Counted from the stretch's first letter, positions 1 to 7,148 are shown. The stretch: DNA of 9,337 nucleotides from JBMZCV01 sp049613665 (GCA_049613665.1 JBMZCV010000193.1:1-9337), one strand, 5' to 3'. Program-made: numbers and translations. The notes: a model not told the origin generated them from the sequence alone.

Positions 1-14
1 TATTTTTTTAAATG

Positions 15-22
15 CAAATATA
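15..22 (-). promoter_or_regulatory. Candidate Bacteroidota -7 promoter element reading out of the left edge
   Basis: On the minus strand this reads TATATTTG, an exact match to the TAnnTTTG -7 consensus of the Bacteroidota housekeeping sigma factor. It lies just downstream of the recR stop and points out of the window, so it could serve the next minus-strand gene to the left, which is not visible. No TTG/TTTG -33 element sits at the usual 19-21 base spacing. Such a match is expected by chance about once per 1.5 kb in DNA this AT-rich, so the call rests on its position. Confidence 0.3.
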
Positions 23-76
23 ATAAATCTTACTTAATTTGCTTTACAGTGTACTCAACAACAAAAAAATTAAATA

Positions 77-697
77 TTATTGATTTAGCAAGTAATTTTC
101 ATAAGGCATTCTACTAGCAATTGAGCGAGCCAAAGTCAGCTCATCGACATATTCGAGTTCGCCACCAAAAGCTACACCTCTTGCAATAGACGTAATTTTT
201 ACATCAAATTTTTGCAGCATTTTCGAGAGATAAAAAATAGTTGTATCACCTTCCATTGTCGGATTCAGGGCCATAATTAATTCTTTTACAGTTCCTTGCT
301 TCACTTTAAACAAAAGGCTTTCAATATTCAAATTGTCAGGCCCTACGCCATCAATGGGCGAAATAACACCTCCCAACACATGATAAATACCATTATATTG
401 ATGCGTGTTTTCTATCGCAATTACATCTCTAATGCCTTCTACTACGCAAATTAATTCGTGATTTCTAGCAGGATTGAGGCAAATATCGCACTGCTCATTA
501 TCGGAAATATTGTGGCAAGATTCGCAAAAACATATATCTTGACGCATTTTTATGACTGTATTTCCAAAATTTTCGGCAACTTCGGTATCTTGTTTCAACA
601 AATATAAAGCCAAACGCAAGGCTGTTTTTTTGCCAATACCTGGAAGTTTGCTAAATTCGTTTACGGTATCTTCTATGAGTTTAGAAGGAATTTTCAT
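77..697 (-). CDS. recR: Recombination mediator protein RecR
   Basis: RecR acts with RecO (and RecF) to load RecA onto SSB-coated single-stranded DNA during recombinational repair of gaps, in the cytoplasm. The 206-residue product has the full family order. An N-terminal helix-hairpin-helix carries LPGIGKKTA near residues 18-26. A four-cysteine zinc finger uses C58/C61 and C70/C73. The Toprim domain begins at ICVVEG (E87), followed by YHVLGGVISPIDGVGP near 105-120 and ALNPTMEGD near 143-151. The C-terminal GGELEYVDELTLARSI signature is near 178-193. Length is close to the usual 195-205. The ATG at 697 places the HhH at the normal distance from the start; no Shine-Dalgarno precedes it. It starts 33 bases after upp ends on the same strand, with no promoter seen between them, so co-transcription is likely. 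No terminator hairpin is apparent after the stop. Confidence 0.97.
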   Translation of the reverse strand: MKIPSKLIEDTVNEFSKLPGIGKKTALRLALYLLKQDTEVAENFGNTVIKMRQDICFCESCHNISDNEQCDICLNPARNHELICVVEGIRDVIAIENTHQYNGIYHVLGGVISPIDGVGPDNLNIESLLFKVKQGTVKELIMALNPTMEGDTTIFYLSKMLQKFDVKITSIARGVAFGGELEYVDELTLARSIASRMPYENYLLNQ

Positions 698-730
698 ATA
701 CTAAAATAAGGTTTAGAAATATATTTTTTA

Positions 731-1381
731 CTAATCTTGTATTTTTTCGCCAAAAGCCAAATCGCCAGCATCGCCAAGGCCTGGCACAATATAGCCTTTT
801 GCCGTCAATTCTTCATCAATGGCTGCTGTCCAGATATGCACATTTGGAAACTGTGCTTTGATTTTTCCAATGCCTACGCTACACGCAATAACGGTTGCAA
901 TATGTATCATCTTGGGCGTACCTTGCTCGAGCAATTGCTCCAATGCGACCATCATAGAAGCTCCTGTTGCTAGCATTGGGTCGCATAAAATAAGCGTGCG
1001 ATTGTCTAAATCTGGGCAAGACAAAGCTTCGAGTTTTATCGTAAACTTGCCACTTTTGTGATGTTTTCTATATGCCGAAATAAAGGCATTATCTGCTTTA
1101 TCGAAATACTGTAACATGCCATTGTGCAAAGGCAAACCAGCACGCAAAATAGTCGCTAAAATAGGTTGTTGGGCCAACACATTGCAGTCGGCTATACCTA
1201 ATTCGGTGCTTACTTCGAGTTTTTTTGTAGGAAAAGTTTTGCTAATTTCATAAGCCAAAATATTGCCTAAACGCTCTAGATTTTTTCTAAAACGCAAACG
1301 GTCTTGCTGTATTTCGGTATGTCTTATTTCAGATAAAAACTGTCCAACTAAGGGATTATTTTCACTTAAATTGTGTACCAT
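731..1381 (-). CDS. upp: Uracil phosphoribosyltransferase
   Basis: Upp converts uracil and PRPP to UMP and pyrophosphate in cytoplasmic pyrimidine salvage. The 216-residue protein shows the type I phosphoribosyltransferase PRPP loop as LCDPMLATGAS (residues 132-142), with acidic D134 where it is expected. ILRAGLP (78-84) matches the conserved segment that contacts pyrophosphate/PRPP. The uracil-binding C-terminal signature is YIVPGLGDAGDLAFG (197-211). The length is near the usual 208-218, so it looks complete. The ATG at 1381 is the first in frame and gives a normal N-terminus; the leader is A/T-rich without a Shine-Dalgarno. It lies 56 bases after the LutA-like gene and 33 before recR, all on the minus strand. 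The three probably form one transcript, although their functions are unrelated. PyrR is excluded because the uracil-binding tail GDAGDLAFG is that of UPRT. Confidence 0.97.
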   Translation of the reverse strand: MVHNLSENNPLVGQFLSEIRHTEIQQDRLRFRKNLERLGNILAYEISKTFPTKKLEVSTELGIADCNVLAQQPILATILRAGLPLHNGMLQYFDKADNAFISAYRKHHKSGKFTIKLEALSCPDLDNRTLILCDPMLATGASMMVALEQLLEQGTPKMIHIATVIACSVGIGKIKAQFPNVHIWTAAIDEELTAKGYIVPGLGDAGDLAFGEKIQD

Positions 1382-1437
1382 AATTGCTAATAGTTGTTGC
1401 TGTTATGAAATATTTTTTTTGAAAAACTGCTTAAATT

Positions 1438-2163
1438 TTATTTTTCCATAGCCAACACATCAATTAAATGAATAGTTTTGAGCGGCAATTTATTTTTTTG
1501 AATATAGGCATCTAGGTGCATCAAACAAGACCAATCTGTCGAAATAATATATTCGGCTGTTGTATGCTTTTGAATTTGCTCTATTTTTTCTTGGGCCATA
1601 GCTGCCGAAATTGGTGGATATTGTACTGAAAATGTACCGCCAAAACCGCAGCAAACTTCGCAATTGGGCGATTCTTGCAAACTCAAACCTTTTACTTGCT
1701 CCAACAAATATCTAGGTGCTGTTTTTATGCCACACTCTCGCAAAGCCGAACAAGAATCATGATAAGTTGCTGTTGCTTGAAATTGTGATTGGATATGAGA
1801 AACTTTAGCTATATTAACTAAAAAGTCTGAAAATTCATATATTTTTTTACTTATCTTTTTCGCTTTTTTTTGTGCTTCGCTGTCTTTATCTAATACGCTT
1901 TGATAATAATTTTTAACAAAAGCGACACAAGATGCCGAAGGTGCTACAATATAAGTGGTATCATCAAAATCTTGCAAAAATTTCTGAGCTACCTTTTTTG
2001 CTTCTTTGCCAAAACCTGCGTTGTAGGCTGCTTGTCCGCAGCAAGTTTGAGAAGGATTGTAATGAACTTCATATTTGAGTTGTCGCAAAACTTTTACCAT
2101 ATTAATGGCTGTTTGCGGAAAAAGTTGGTCAATAAAACAAGGTACGAAAATGTTTATTTTCAT
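1438..2163 (-). CDS. LutA/YkgE-type (Fe-S)-binding protein, cysteine-rich (CCG) domain oxidoreductase subunit
   Basis: The 241-residue protein has two tandem CCG (heterodisulfide-reductase-like cysteine-rich) domains. The first uses C9 (FVPCFID), C41-C42-G (TCCGQAAYNAG) and C79. The second uses C138 (HDSC), C171-C172-G (VCCGFGGTFSV) and C213 (STDWSCLMH). These signatures and the length match LutA/YkgE. LutA works with LutB and LutC in L-lactate oxidation to pyruvate in Bacillus; related modules occur in glycolate oxidase (GlcF) and GlpC. Here neither LutB nor LutC lies alongside. The upstream neighbour is a secreted phosphatase-like protein and the downstream one is upp, so the substrate is not shown by context. 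C144 and C168 are additional cysteines. There is no signal peptide or membrane segment, so it is cytoplasmic or membrane-associated through partners. A TAnnTTTG element at 2235-2242 may begin the transcript. The family assignment is firm; lactate as substrate is inference. Confidence 0.88.
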   Translation of the reverse strand: MKINIFVPCFIDQLFPQTAINMVKVLRQLKYEVHYNPSQTCCGQAAYNAGFGKEAKKVAQKFLQDFDDTTYIVAPSASCVAFVKNYYQSVLDKDSEAQKKAKKISKKIYEFSDFLVNIAKVSHIQSQFQATATYHDSCSALRECGIKTAPRYLLEQVKGLSLQESPNCEVCCGFGGTFSVQYPPISAAMAQEKIEQIQKHTTAEYIISTDWSCLMHLDAYIQKNKLPLKTIHLIDVLAMEK

Positions 2164-2234
2164 AAAAAATTTAGCTTATAAAAATGTTTGAGTAAAAAAG
2201 GGACATGAAAGATAACTAAAATTAAGTAGTTCGA

Positions 2235-2242
2235 CAAATTTA
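2235..2242 (-). promoter_or_regulatory. Candidate -7 promoter element upstream of the LutA-like gene
   Basis: On the minus strand this reads TAAATTTG, matching TAnnTTTG. It lies in the 101-base gap between the phosphatase stop and the LutA-like start and would give a leader of about 65 bases. A recognisable -33 TTTG is lacking at the usual spacing. If real, it separates a LutA-like/upp/recR transcript from the phosphatase gene. Confidence 0.35.
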
Positions 2243-2264
2243 TGCTGCAAATAGTGCTGGACAC

Positions 2265-3215
2265 TTACTTTGTTTCTACAAAAATTTCGTTTATTATTTT
2301 GCCAGACCAACAATTGGGCGTGTGCAAATCGAAAAAATGAGCAATACTAGCAGCAGTATCATAAATATTTACTGTTTGTTCGATTTGATGAGCAGAATTG
2401 ATGCCTGCTCCTGCCCAAATCCAAGGAATGTTAACCTCTTCGGGCGAGTCGCCGCCGTGGCCGTGTCCTTTTCCACCGTGGTCAGATATGAGCAAAAAAG
2501 TTGTTTGAGATAATGTGCCTTTTTTTTCGACTGCTTTCACTATTTTTCCAACTATTTTATCAGCTTTCGCAACGGCTCTTCGATAGGCTTTCGAACCATG
2601 GCCTCTGAAATGTCCTGCATGATCAACGTGGTCGAAGTGTAAGAATAATAAATCGAAATTTTGGGTTTCAATATAGCTCGTAGCAGCTTTTAGCGTTTTG
2701 TTTTTTGTGTTGGTGTGTTTTATTTCGGAGCAAACATTTGGTTCAACTAATCTTCCAAAGTCTTTCCATTGATGAAAGCAAGCCGTATTTACTTTTTCGT
2801 TTTGCTGTCGAAAAATCTTGAAAATCGTAGGTACAGTTTCGCCTTTTTTACCTTCGCAATAGCTTTTCTCTTTCACATCTTTTCGTTGCCAGCCATTAGA
2901 TTTTATTTCATGTTCTTTGGGCGTAGTAGCCATTATCATTGAAGCCCAATTCGGACTGCTTTTAGTAGGCAAAACAGCTTGAGCAGCCAAAGTATAGCTT
3001 CCATTTTGCATGAGTTTGTCGATATGTGGCGTTTCTGTTTTTTGCAAATCTGCTACATTTAAGCCATCAATACCGATAACAATTAGATTTTGAGCAAAAA
3101 AAGGGTTTGAATATATTAAAACAAAAAGTAAAAATAAAATTTGCTTGCTTTTTTTGACTAATTTGTTTGCGACTTTCATTTGTTTGAAATTTATCAATAA
3201 GTATCTTTTAGCCAT
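2265..3215 (-). CDS. Secreted alkaline-phosphatase-superfamily protein (type I phosphodiesterase/nucleotide pyrophosphatase-like)
   Basis: The metal-site motifs of the nucleotide pyrophosphatase/phosphodiesterase branch occur in order: IGIDG with D50; PTKSSPN (83-89), where S86 aligns with the catalytic Thr of the NPP motif PTKTFPN; FDHVDHAGH (194-202), supplying D198 and H202; SDHGG (244-248), supplying D245/H246; and HGG at 253-255 before NIPWIWAGAG. The expected reaction is two-metal hydrolysis of a phosphate mono- or diester; the substrate cannot be read. A Sec signal peptide is present: basic KVANKLVKKSKQ, hydrophobic ILFLLFVLIY, then SNPFFA before Q42. Met13 (codon at 3179) gives a signal peptide of normal length, so translation may start there rather than at 3215. 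No T9SS sorting domain or lipobox is seen, so the mature protein is probably periplasmic. At about 316 residues it is compact, without the large caps of eukaryotic NPPs. It probably forms its own unit, between the regulator's terminator and the element at 2235-2242. Confidence 0.87.
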   Translation of the reverse strand: MAKRYLLINFKQMKVANKLVKKSKQILFLLFVLIYSNPFFAQNLIVIGIDGLNVADLQKTETPHIDKLMQNGSYTLAAQAVLPTKSSPNWASMIMATTPKEHEIKSNGWQRKDVKEKSYCEGKKGETVPTIFKIFRQQNEKVNTACFHQWKDFGRLVEPNVCSEIKHTNTKNKTLKAATSYIETQNFDLLFLHFDHVDHAGHFRGHGSKAYRRAVAKADKIVGKIVKAVEKKGTLSQTTFLLISDHGGKGHGHGGDSPEEVNIPWIWAGAGINSAHQIEQTVNIYDTAASIAHFFDLHTPNCWSGKIINEIFVETK

Positions 3216-3237
3216 TTTTCAGCTAAATACCAATGAA

Positions 3238-3255
3238 AACTGCGAAAAGGCAGTT
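3238..3255 (-). other. Perfect 6-bp hairpin in the phosphatase leader
   Basis: On the minus strand AACTGC and GCAGTT pair perfectly around the loop CTTTTC. The hairpin lies between the candidate -7 element at 3260-3267 and the start at 3215, so it would sit at the 5' end of the leader transcript, where it could stabilise the mRNA. There is no T tract after it, so it does not look like a terminator. Confidence 0.3.
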
Positions 3256-3259
3256 AAAG

Positions 3260-3267
3260 CAAAGCTA
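3260..3267 (-). promoter_or_regulatory. Candidate -7 promoter element upstream of the secreted phosphatase-like gene
   Basis: On the minus strand this reads TAGCTTTG, matching TAnnTTTG. It lies after the regulator's terminator and 45 bases before the 3215 ATG (about 81 before the alternative ATG at 3179). No convincing -33 TTTG is present. Its place just past a terminator fits a new transcription unit. Confidence 0.38.
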
Positions 3268-3300
3268 AGAAAAATATTGGCTTTTAGCATTTTTTTTGAA

Positions 3301-3348
3301 GCATAAAAAAAAGACTTTTCACATCTTATAAAAGAAATGAAAAGCCTT
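3301..3348 (-). terminator. Rho-independent terminator of the Crp/Fnr gene
   Basis: On the minus strand an 11-base arm (AAGGCTTTTCA) pairs with TGAAAAGTCTT, with one G-U wobble. An inner TCTT/AAGA pairing closes a TTAT tetraloop, separated from the outer stem by a 2x2 internal loop. The stem is followed at once by a run of eight T (plus-strand A tract 3305-3312). It begins about 38 bases after the regulator's stop codon. It is the clearest non-coding element in the window and is oriented only for minus-strand transcription. Confidence 0.9.
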
Positions 3349-3386
3349 GTCATTATTTTCTTAAAAAATACTATTTCAGAAAGCTA

Positions 3387-4091
3387 CTATCGCAACATAG
3401 TTTGCAGTTTTTTTACATCACGAACCAATAAGCGTTTTCTATCAAAATAAATGAGGTTTGCAGCACGCAATTCATTCAAAATCGTGGTTACGGTTTGTCG
3501 AGAAGTATCTGTTAAGTTAGCGATTTCTTGATGTGTAAAAAACTTAGGCACAAGCATTTCATAGCCTACTCTACGTCCTTTTTCGGTAGCAAGATTGCTC
3601 AAAAACTGAATGATTCGAGAGCGTGCATCGCAAAAAACCAATGCTTCGAGACGACGTTGAGTTTGCAAAAGTCTATTGCCGATAAGTTGGATAACAAGCT
3701 GACCAAATTGTTGGTTTTGCTGCATCAAATTTTGAGTGATATATAACGGAATAGCTTGAATTTCGCTGTTTTCCATAGCTTGAGCAAACTCTGTTCGGCT
3801 TTGCTCACCAATAAGTGCCAGCTCGCCAAATACTTCGCCTTCTTGCAAAACAGATTTGATAATGGTTTTGCCATCTTCAGACAACAAGCTAATTTTGATA
3901 CGTCCTTTTCGCACAAAATATACATACTCTGCTTTTTTGTTTGGCGAATACACATAATCTCCCTTGCTGTATTCTTCTATTTTGATGTATTTTTCCCATA
4001 ATTTTTGTGGGCTTGCTTCTGTTTTTGGAACAAAAAAATCTTTTAGAAAAAGACTGTTTCCATGGTTGTTTTCGGTTGCTATGTTTATCAT
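3387..4091 (-). CDS. Crp/Fnr family transcriptional regulator
   Basis: This 234-residue protein has an N-terminal cyclic-nucleotide-binding beta-roll and a C-terminal Crp-type winged helix-turn-helix. The beta-roll runs from about residue 31 to 125. It contains GDYVYSP and YVYFVRKGRIKIS, and a phosphate-binding-cassette-like segment GEVFGELALIG...SRTEFAQA (85-105) with R99-T100 where E. coli CRP has R-S. A dimerisation helix spans about 126-155. The HTH is near 185-214 (FTHQEIANLTDTSRQTVTTILNEL), and its recognition helix TSRQTVTTIL resembles CRP's SRETVGRIL. The only cysteine is C154 and there is no N-terminal cysteine cluster, so an Fnr-type Fe-S oxygen sensor is excluded. Cyclic nucleotide binding is possible but not proven by these residues. 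The gene has its own terminator. Upstream lies a 174-base gap from the T9SS gene with no clear promoter. Target genes cannot be read from the window. Confidence 0.93.
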   Translation of the reverse strand: MINIATENNHGNSLFLKDFFVPKTEASPQKLWEKYIKIEEYSKGDYVYSPNKKAEYVYFVRKGRIKISLLSEDGKTIIKSVLQEGEVFGELALIGEQSRTEFAQAMENSEIQAIPLYITQNLMQQNQQFGQLVIQLIGNRLLQTQRRLEALVFCDARSRIIQFLSNLATEKGRRVGYEMLVPKFFTHQEIANLTDTSRQTVTTILNELRAANLIYFDRKRLLVRDVKKLQTMLR

Positions 4092-4154
4092 AATGTTTGC
4101 ATTTTAATAGTATTGTTTTTATGAAATACCATTGTTAAGAAAATAATGTGTTTG

Positions 4155-4168
4155 AGGCTAAAAAGCCT
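4155..4168. other. Short perfect hairpin AGGCT-AAAA-AGCCT between the T9SS gene and the regulator
   Basis: A 5-bp perfect stem with a 4-base loop lies 97 bases after the T9SS gene stop and 64 before the regulator start. No T tract follows directly on either strand (a T7 lies about 20 bases downstream on the plus strand), so it is at best a weak terminator for the T9SS gene. It could equally be a leader hairpin or a chance palindrome. The rest of the 4092-4265 gap is AT-rich and without a recognisable TAnnTTTG element. Confidence 0.3.
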
Positions 4169-4265
4169 ATCGCTGAATAGTTGTTGATATTTTTTTAAGA
4201 GGTTGTTTGTATTTTGTTTTTTAAGCTCTACGATAAAATTTAAATGGTCGCTTAGTGCTACGTTT

Positions 4266-7148
4266 TTATTTTATGAGCATTTTACCTGTTGCCAAGAGCT
4301 GTTGATGATTGCTGATTTCGTAAATGTATATGCCTTTTTTCCACTCTAAAACAGGCAAAGAAAATGTCGTTTGTCCTGAAATATGTTTGTCATACACTTT
4401 TTGGCCCATGATGGTATAAATTCTGCAATACAAATCGGGATTGTTTAAGCCTTCGATACTAATATGAGCTATTTCGGCCGAAGGATTTGGAGCAACTGCT
4501 ACTTTAATATTTGGATTATAAGTAATGCCTGTTCCTAGCAGCTTTACTTCAAAATAGTTTTCTCCAACTATTTGGCTAGTTGTATTGGTGTTCATAATCT
4601 CATTGTTGAGATATATAGTTGCTGCATTGTTGATGAGTGTTCCTATTTCGTTGTTTGCTTTTTGTGCTACCTTATATTTCACAAAACCACGACTTTCTGC
4701 TAGATTAATAGCACTGCTTGGCATTTCTATATTTTCGAAAGTCCATTCCAACACTCTTTCATTTCTGATATTGAAACTATAAGGGTGACTTGCTGTGCCT
4801 ATTTGTAGGCTTGTGATGTCGATATGTGGCGACAATGTATCCGTAACAATTATATAATAAGAAGTATCATAACTCAAATTTTGAAAATGTATTTGGTATT
4901 CTAGCTCATCGGTTGCATTGATATAATTTTCTTCATGTACGCCTGTCGGACTCACATTAATACCATTGCTACTTGCTTGTGTTACTATTTGGCTTTGCTG
5001 ACAATCAATAGAAATCGCATTGCTCAAGTCATCTTCAAATACAGTATTTACGATGCCTAGTGTTACTGTTTCGTCGCTGTTTTCGCCGCAAGCTTCTACA
5101 TGAAAACGAGGATAACTTTCGGTTGGATAGGCTTCTGTTTGGGTGGCTTCTATTCGCCATGTCGAACCATTAGCAGGCATTTCGACATGTATATCTTCAT
5201 CGGTGTTTACGATAGTATCGAAAGCCATGCGCATCACATTGTCTTCATATATTTCGATAACAGATACAATACTTGTTGGTTCATCAAAAGTATGGTTTTT
5301 TATCGTAAAATCTATGAGGTTTTCATTCATGCACGCTCCAGATACTTCAATAACAGAACCTGTCCAATCTGGATTTGGCAATATGCAAGGTAAATCAGGA
5401 TAGATATGTGCAGTCATACAATGCGTCATTTCGGGCAGAGCATCGCAGCTAAGGTGTGTAGTTATTTTGAAAGAGCCACAATCGCCAATATCAATATTTC
5501 CGAGTTGAAAAGCATATATATTGCTGCTAACATTTTCGGCTTCTAAAGTAGCATTTTCGAAACTAAAATATGAATCAAGCTCTATTTCTACATAAGCATT
5601 TTCGGCTATTTGAGTGCCTGTATTGCAATAGTCAATAAAATAAACGGCATCATTGCAATGTTCTAAAACAGGTGTCGAAATATCTACTTGCAAATGCTGA
5701 CAGCTAATAGCAGTATGAGCAGGAAAATCTATGAGAACAATATTGCTTTCTTGATTAACAATAATGTCTTGTTGGTTGCCACAGTTGAATGCAAACAAAT
5801 CATTTGGAGGAAAAATAGTAATTTGATAAATGCCACTATCTACTGCCAAGCTATATGAACCATCTTCATTTGTGTTGGCAAAATAAGTATTCATTTCGCT
5901 ACTAGCTTGCACAATCCAATTTTGCAAAGCCAAATCGCCTGCATTTTTTACGCAATCTTCATCATTATCCAAAAAAACAAATCCTTCTATCAAATTGTCA
6001 TTTTCGCCACTTTGATTTACTCTAAGTGCAAAAGCATAAAAATCTTCTGACAAAAAAGAAAGAGCATCGCCTACTAAAATATAATCGCCAGTAGAAGTCT
6101 GTAAGCCACCATAAACATTGCTGATTAGTCCATAGCCAAATTTTTTGTTCCATTGATATACTCCTTCTGCATTTATTTTTGTCAGATTGATTTGCTCATT
6201 ATTTTCAAGATTTGTATTTAAAAAATCGTTACTGAGCATTGCAAAGCCGCCTTCTCTAGTTTCAAAAATTTCATATACATCAAAAGCTTCTCCAATGAGT
6301 TCATAATAGCTCGAAAGCCAAATTTGTTGTGCTCCATTTGCCGTTATTCTTTCTATAAAAGGCTTTTTTTGTTCTTCTTGAATATAACCGCTAATAATCA
6401 AATCGCCATTGGAAGCTTCGCAAGCTTCATAAGCAATACGTTGCATCGTAGTATCGGTATATGTCCACAAAAACTCACCATTAGCATCTGTTTTGATGCA
6501 ATACATTTGTTTGTTTGCATTGCCTACTATAAAATAACCATTGTCATTCGTTTGCAACACCCGATAGGCTGTATGTGTAACACATTGCCCATTGCTATGA
6601 CTTTTTAGCCATGCTTTTTCGCCCAAATCATTGGTTTTGAGGAGAAAAAAGCGGCTACCTATAACATTATCATAATATCCTGCTACAACAAAGCCATCAT
6701 CTTCTGTTTCGGTCAAAGACCAAGTTTCAAAATTGTCGGCACTTTCAAAAACCTTTTGCCATTCGAGATTGCCGCTTGCATTTGTTTTTAGCAAAAAAAC
6801 ATGTCCATTGGTAGAGCCAGCTATCGCAAAACCGCCATCTTTGGTTACAATCATAGCCGAAACTGTATTGATTGTAAAGGTAGCATTAGCATTTTCGAGG
6901 TCATATTCTTTTGTCCAAAGTAGCTCGCCTTGCTGATTTATTTTAGATAAAAACACATCTGTTTTACCTGTATCATCTTCGTGAGTATTGCCAGCCATCA
7001 CAAAAAAACCATCGTTTGTTTCGACAATATCTTTTGCATCAAAAAAAGGAAACTGCTTTTCCCAAGTTTGACCTTGCACTACTATTGAGCTATTTAGCAA
7101 AATGCCAAATAGAAAGCAGTAATAATATTTTTTAAAGATTTGTTTCAT
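4266..7148 (-). CDS. Secreted multidomain protein: propeller-like repeats, prealbumin-like domain, DUF7619-like domain, T9SS type A sorting domain
   Basis: The 960-residue protein starts with a Sec signal peptide (MKQIFKKYYY, then CFLFGILLNSSIVVQG, cleavage near Q27). Residues 28-382 hold seven repeats of about 45-58 residues, each with a D/N-G-G-F-x-x-A-G strand (near 46, 104, 151, 202, 247, 299 and 353) and a W-x-K-x-F-like strand (W29, W78, W130, W180, W228, W277, W333), as in a beta-propeller. Residues 387-448 (IEGFVFLDNDEDC to ITIFPP) resemble an SdrD-B/carboxypeptidase regulatory-like domain with a DxDxDC loop. A cysteine-containing beta-rich region follows (about 483-716). A DUF7619-like domain (about 731-862) runs from SPTG through FQNLS, VTDTLS, LEWTF and GFVKYKV to NNAATIYL. 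The type A T9SS sorting domain (about 883-960) has VAPNPS, IYTIMGQKVYDK and KGIYIYEI, and ends in GKMLIK. It should cross the outer membrane by T9SS and be surface-bound or released. Ligand and role are unknown. It appears monocistronic. Confidence 0.9.
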   Translation of the reverse strand: MKQIFKKYYYCFLFGILLNSSIVVQGQTWEKQFPFFDAKDIVETNDGFFVMAGNTHEDDTGKTDVFLSKINQQGELLWTKEYDLENANATFTINTVSAMIVTKDGGFAIAGSTNGHVFLLKTNASGNLEWQKVFESADNFETWSLTETEDDGFVVAGYYDNVIGSRFFLLKTNDLGEKAWLKSHSNGQCVTHTAYRVLQTNDNGYFIVGNANKQMYCIKTDANGEFLWTYTDTTMQRIAYEACEASNGDLIISGYIQEEQKKPFIERITANGAQQIWLSSYYELIGEAFDVYEIFETREGGFAMLSNDFLNTNLENNEQINLTKINAEGVYQWNKKFGYGLISNVYGGLQTSTGDYILVGDALSFLSEDFYAFALRVNQSGENDNLIEGFVFLDNDEDCVKNAGDLALQNWIVQASSEMNTYFANTNEDGSYSLAVDSGIYQITIFPPNDLFAFNCGNQQDIIVNQESNIVLIDFPAHTAISCQHLQVDISTPVLEHCNDAVYFIDYCNTGTQIAENAYVEIELDSYFSFENATLEAENVSSNIYAFQLGNIDIGDCGSFKITTHLSCDALPEMTHCMTAHIYPDLPCILPNPDWTGSVIEVSGACMNENLIDFTIKNHTFDEPTSIVSVIEIYEDNVMRMAFDTIVNTDEDIHVEMPANGSTWRIEATQTEAYPTESYPRFHVEACGENSDETVTLGIVNTVFEDDLSNAISIDCQQSQIVTQASSNGINVSPTGVHEENYINATDELEYQIHFQNLSYDTSYYIIVTDTLSPHIDITSLQIGTASHPYSFNIRNERVLEWTFENIEMPSSAINLAESRGFVKYKVAQKANNEIGTLINNAATIYLNNEIMNTNTTSQIVGENYFEVKLLGTGITYNPNIKVAVAPNPSAEIAHISIEGLNNPDLYCRIYTIMGQKVYDKHISGQTTFSLPVLEWKKGIYIYEISNHQQLLATGKMLIK

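Noticed and set aside
737..1061. Plus-strand frames of about 80 codons opposite upp
   Set aside because: They are antisense to a complete upp with intact PRPP and uracil-binding motifs and have no independent support.
2253..2265. AGTG-CTGGA-CACT hairpin overlapping the phosphatase stop codon
   Set aside because: The stem is four base pairs with no T tract after it on the minus strand; this is expected by chance.
3261..3298. GCTAA...TTAGC followed by T8 on the plus strand, resembling a terminator
   Set aside because: The stem is only five AT-rich base pairs with a long loop, and no plus-strand gene ends upstream. The region instead carries the minus-strand promoter-like element.
4585..6936. 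Several plus-strand open frames of 60-100 codons
   Set aside because: They lie opposite the continuous 960-codon T9SS gene, whose domain structure is clear end to end. Their products are Ser/Ile/Phe-rich antisense translations.
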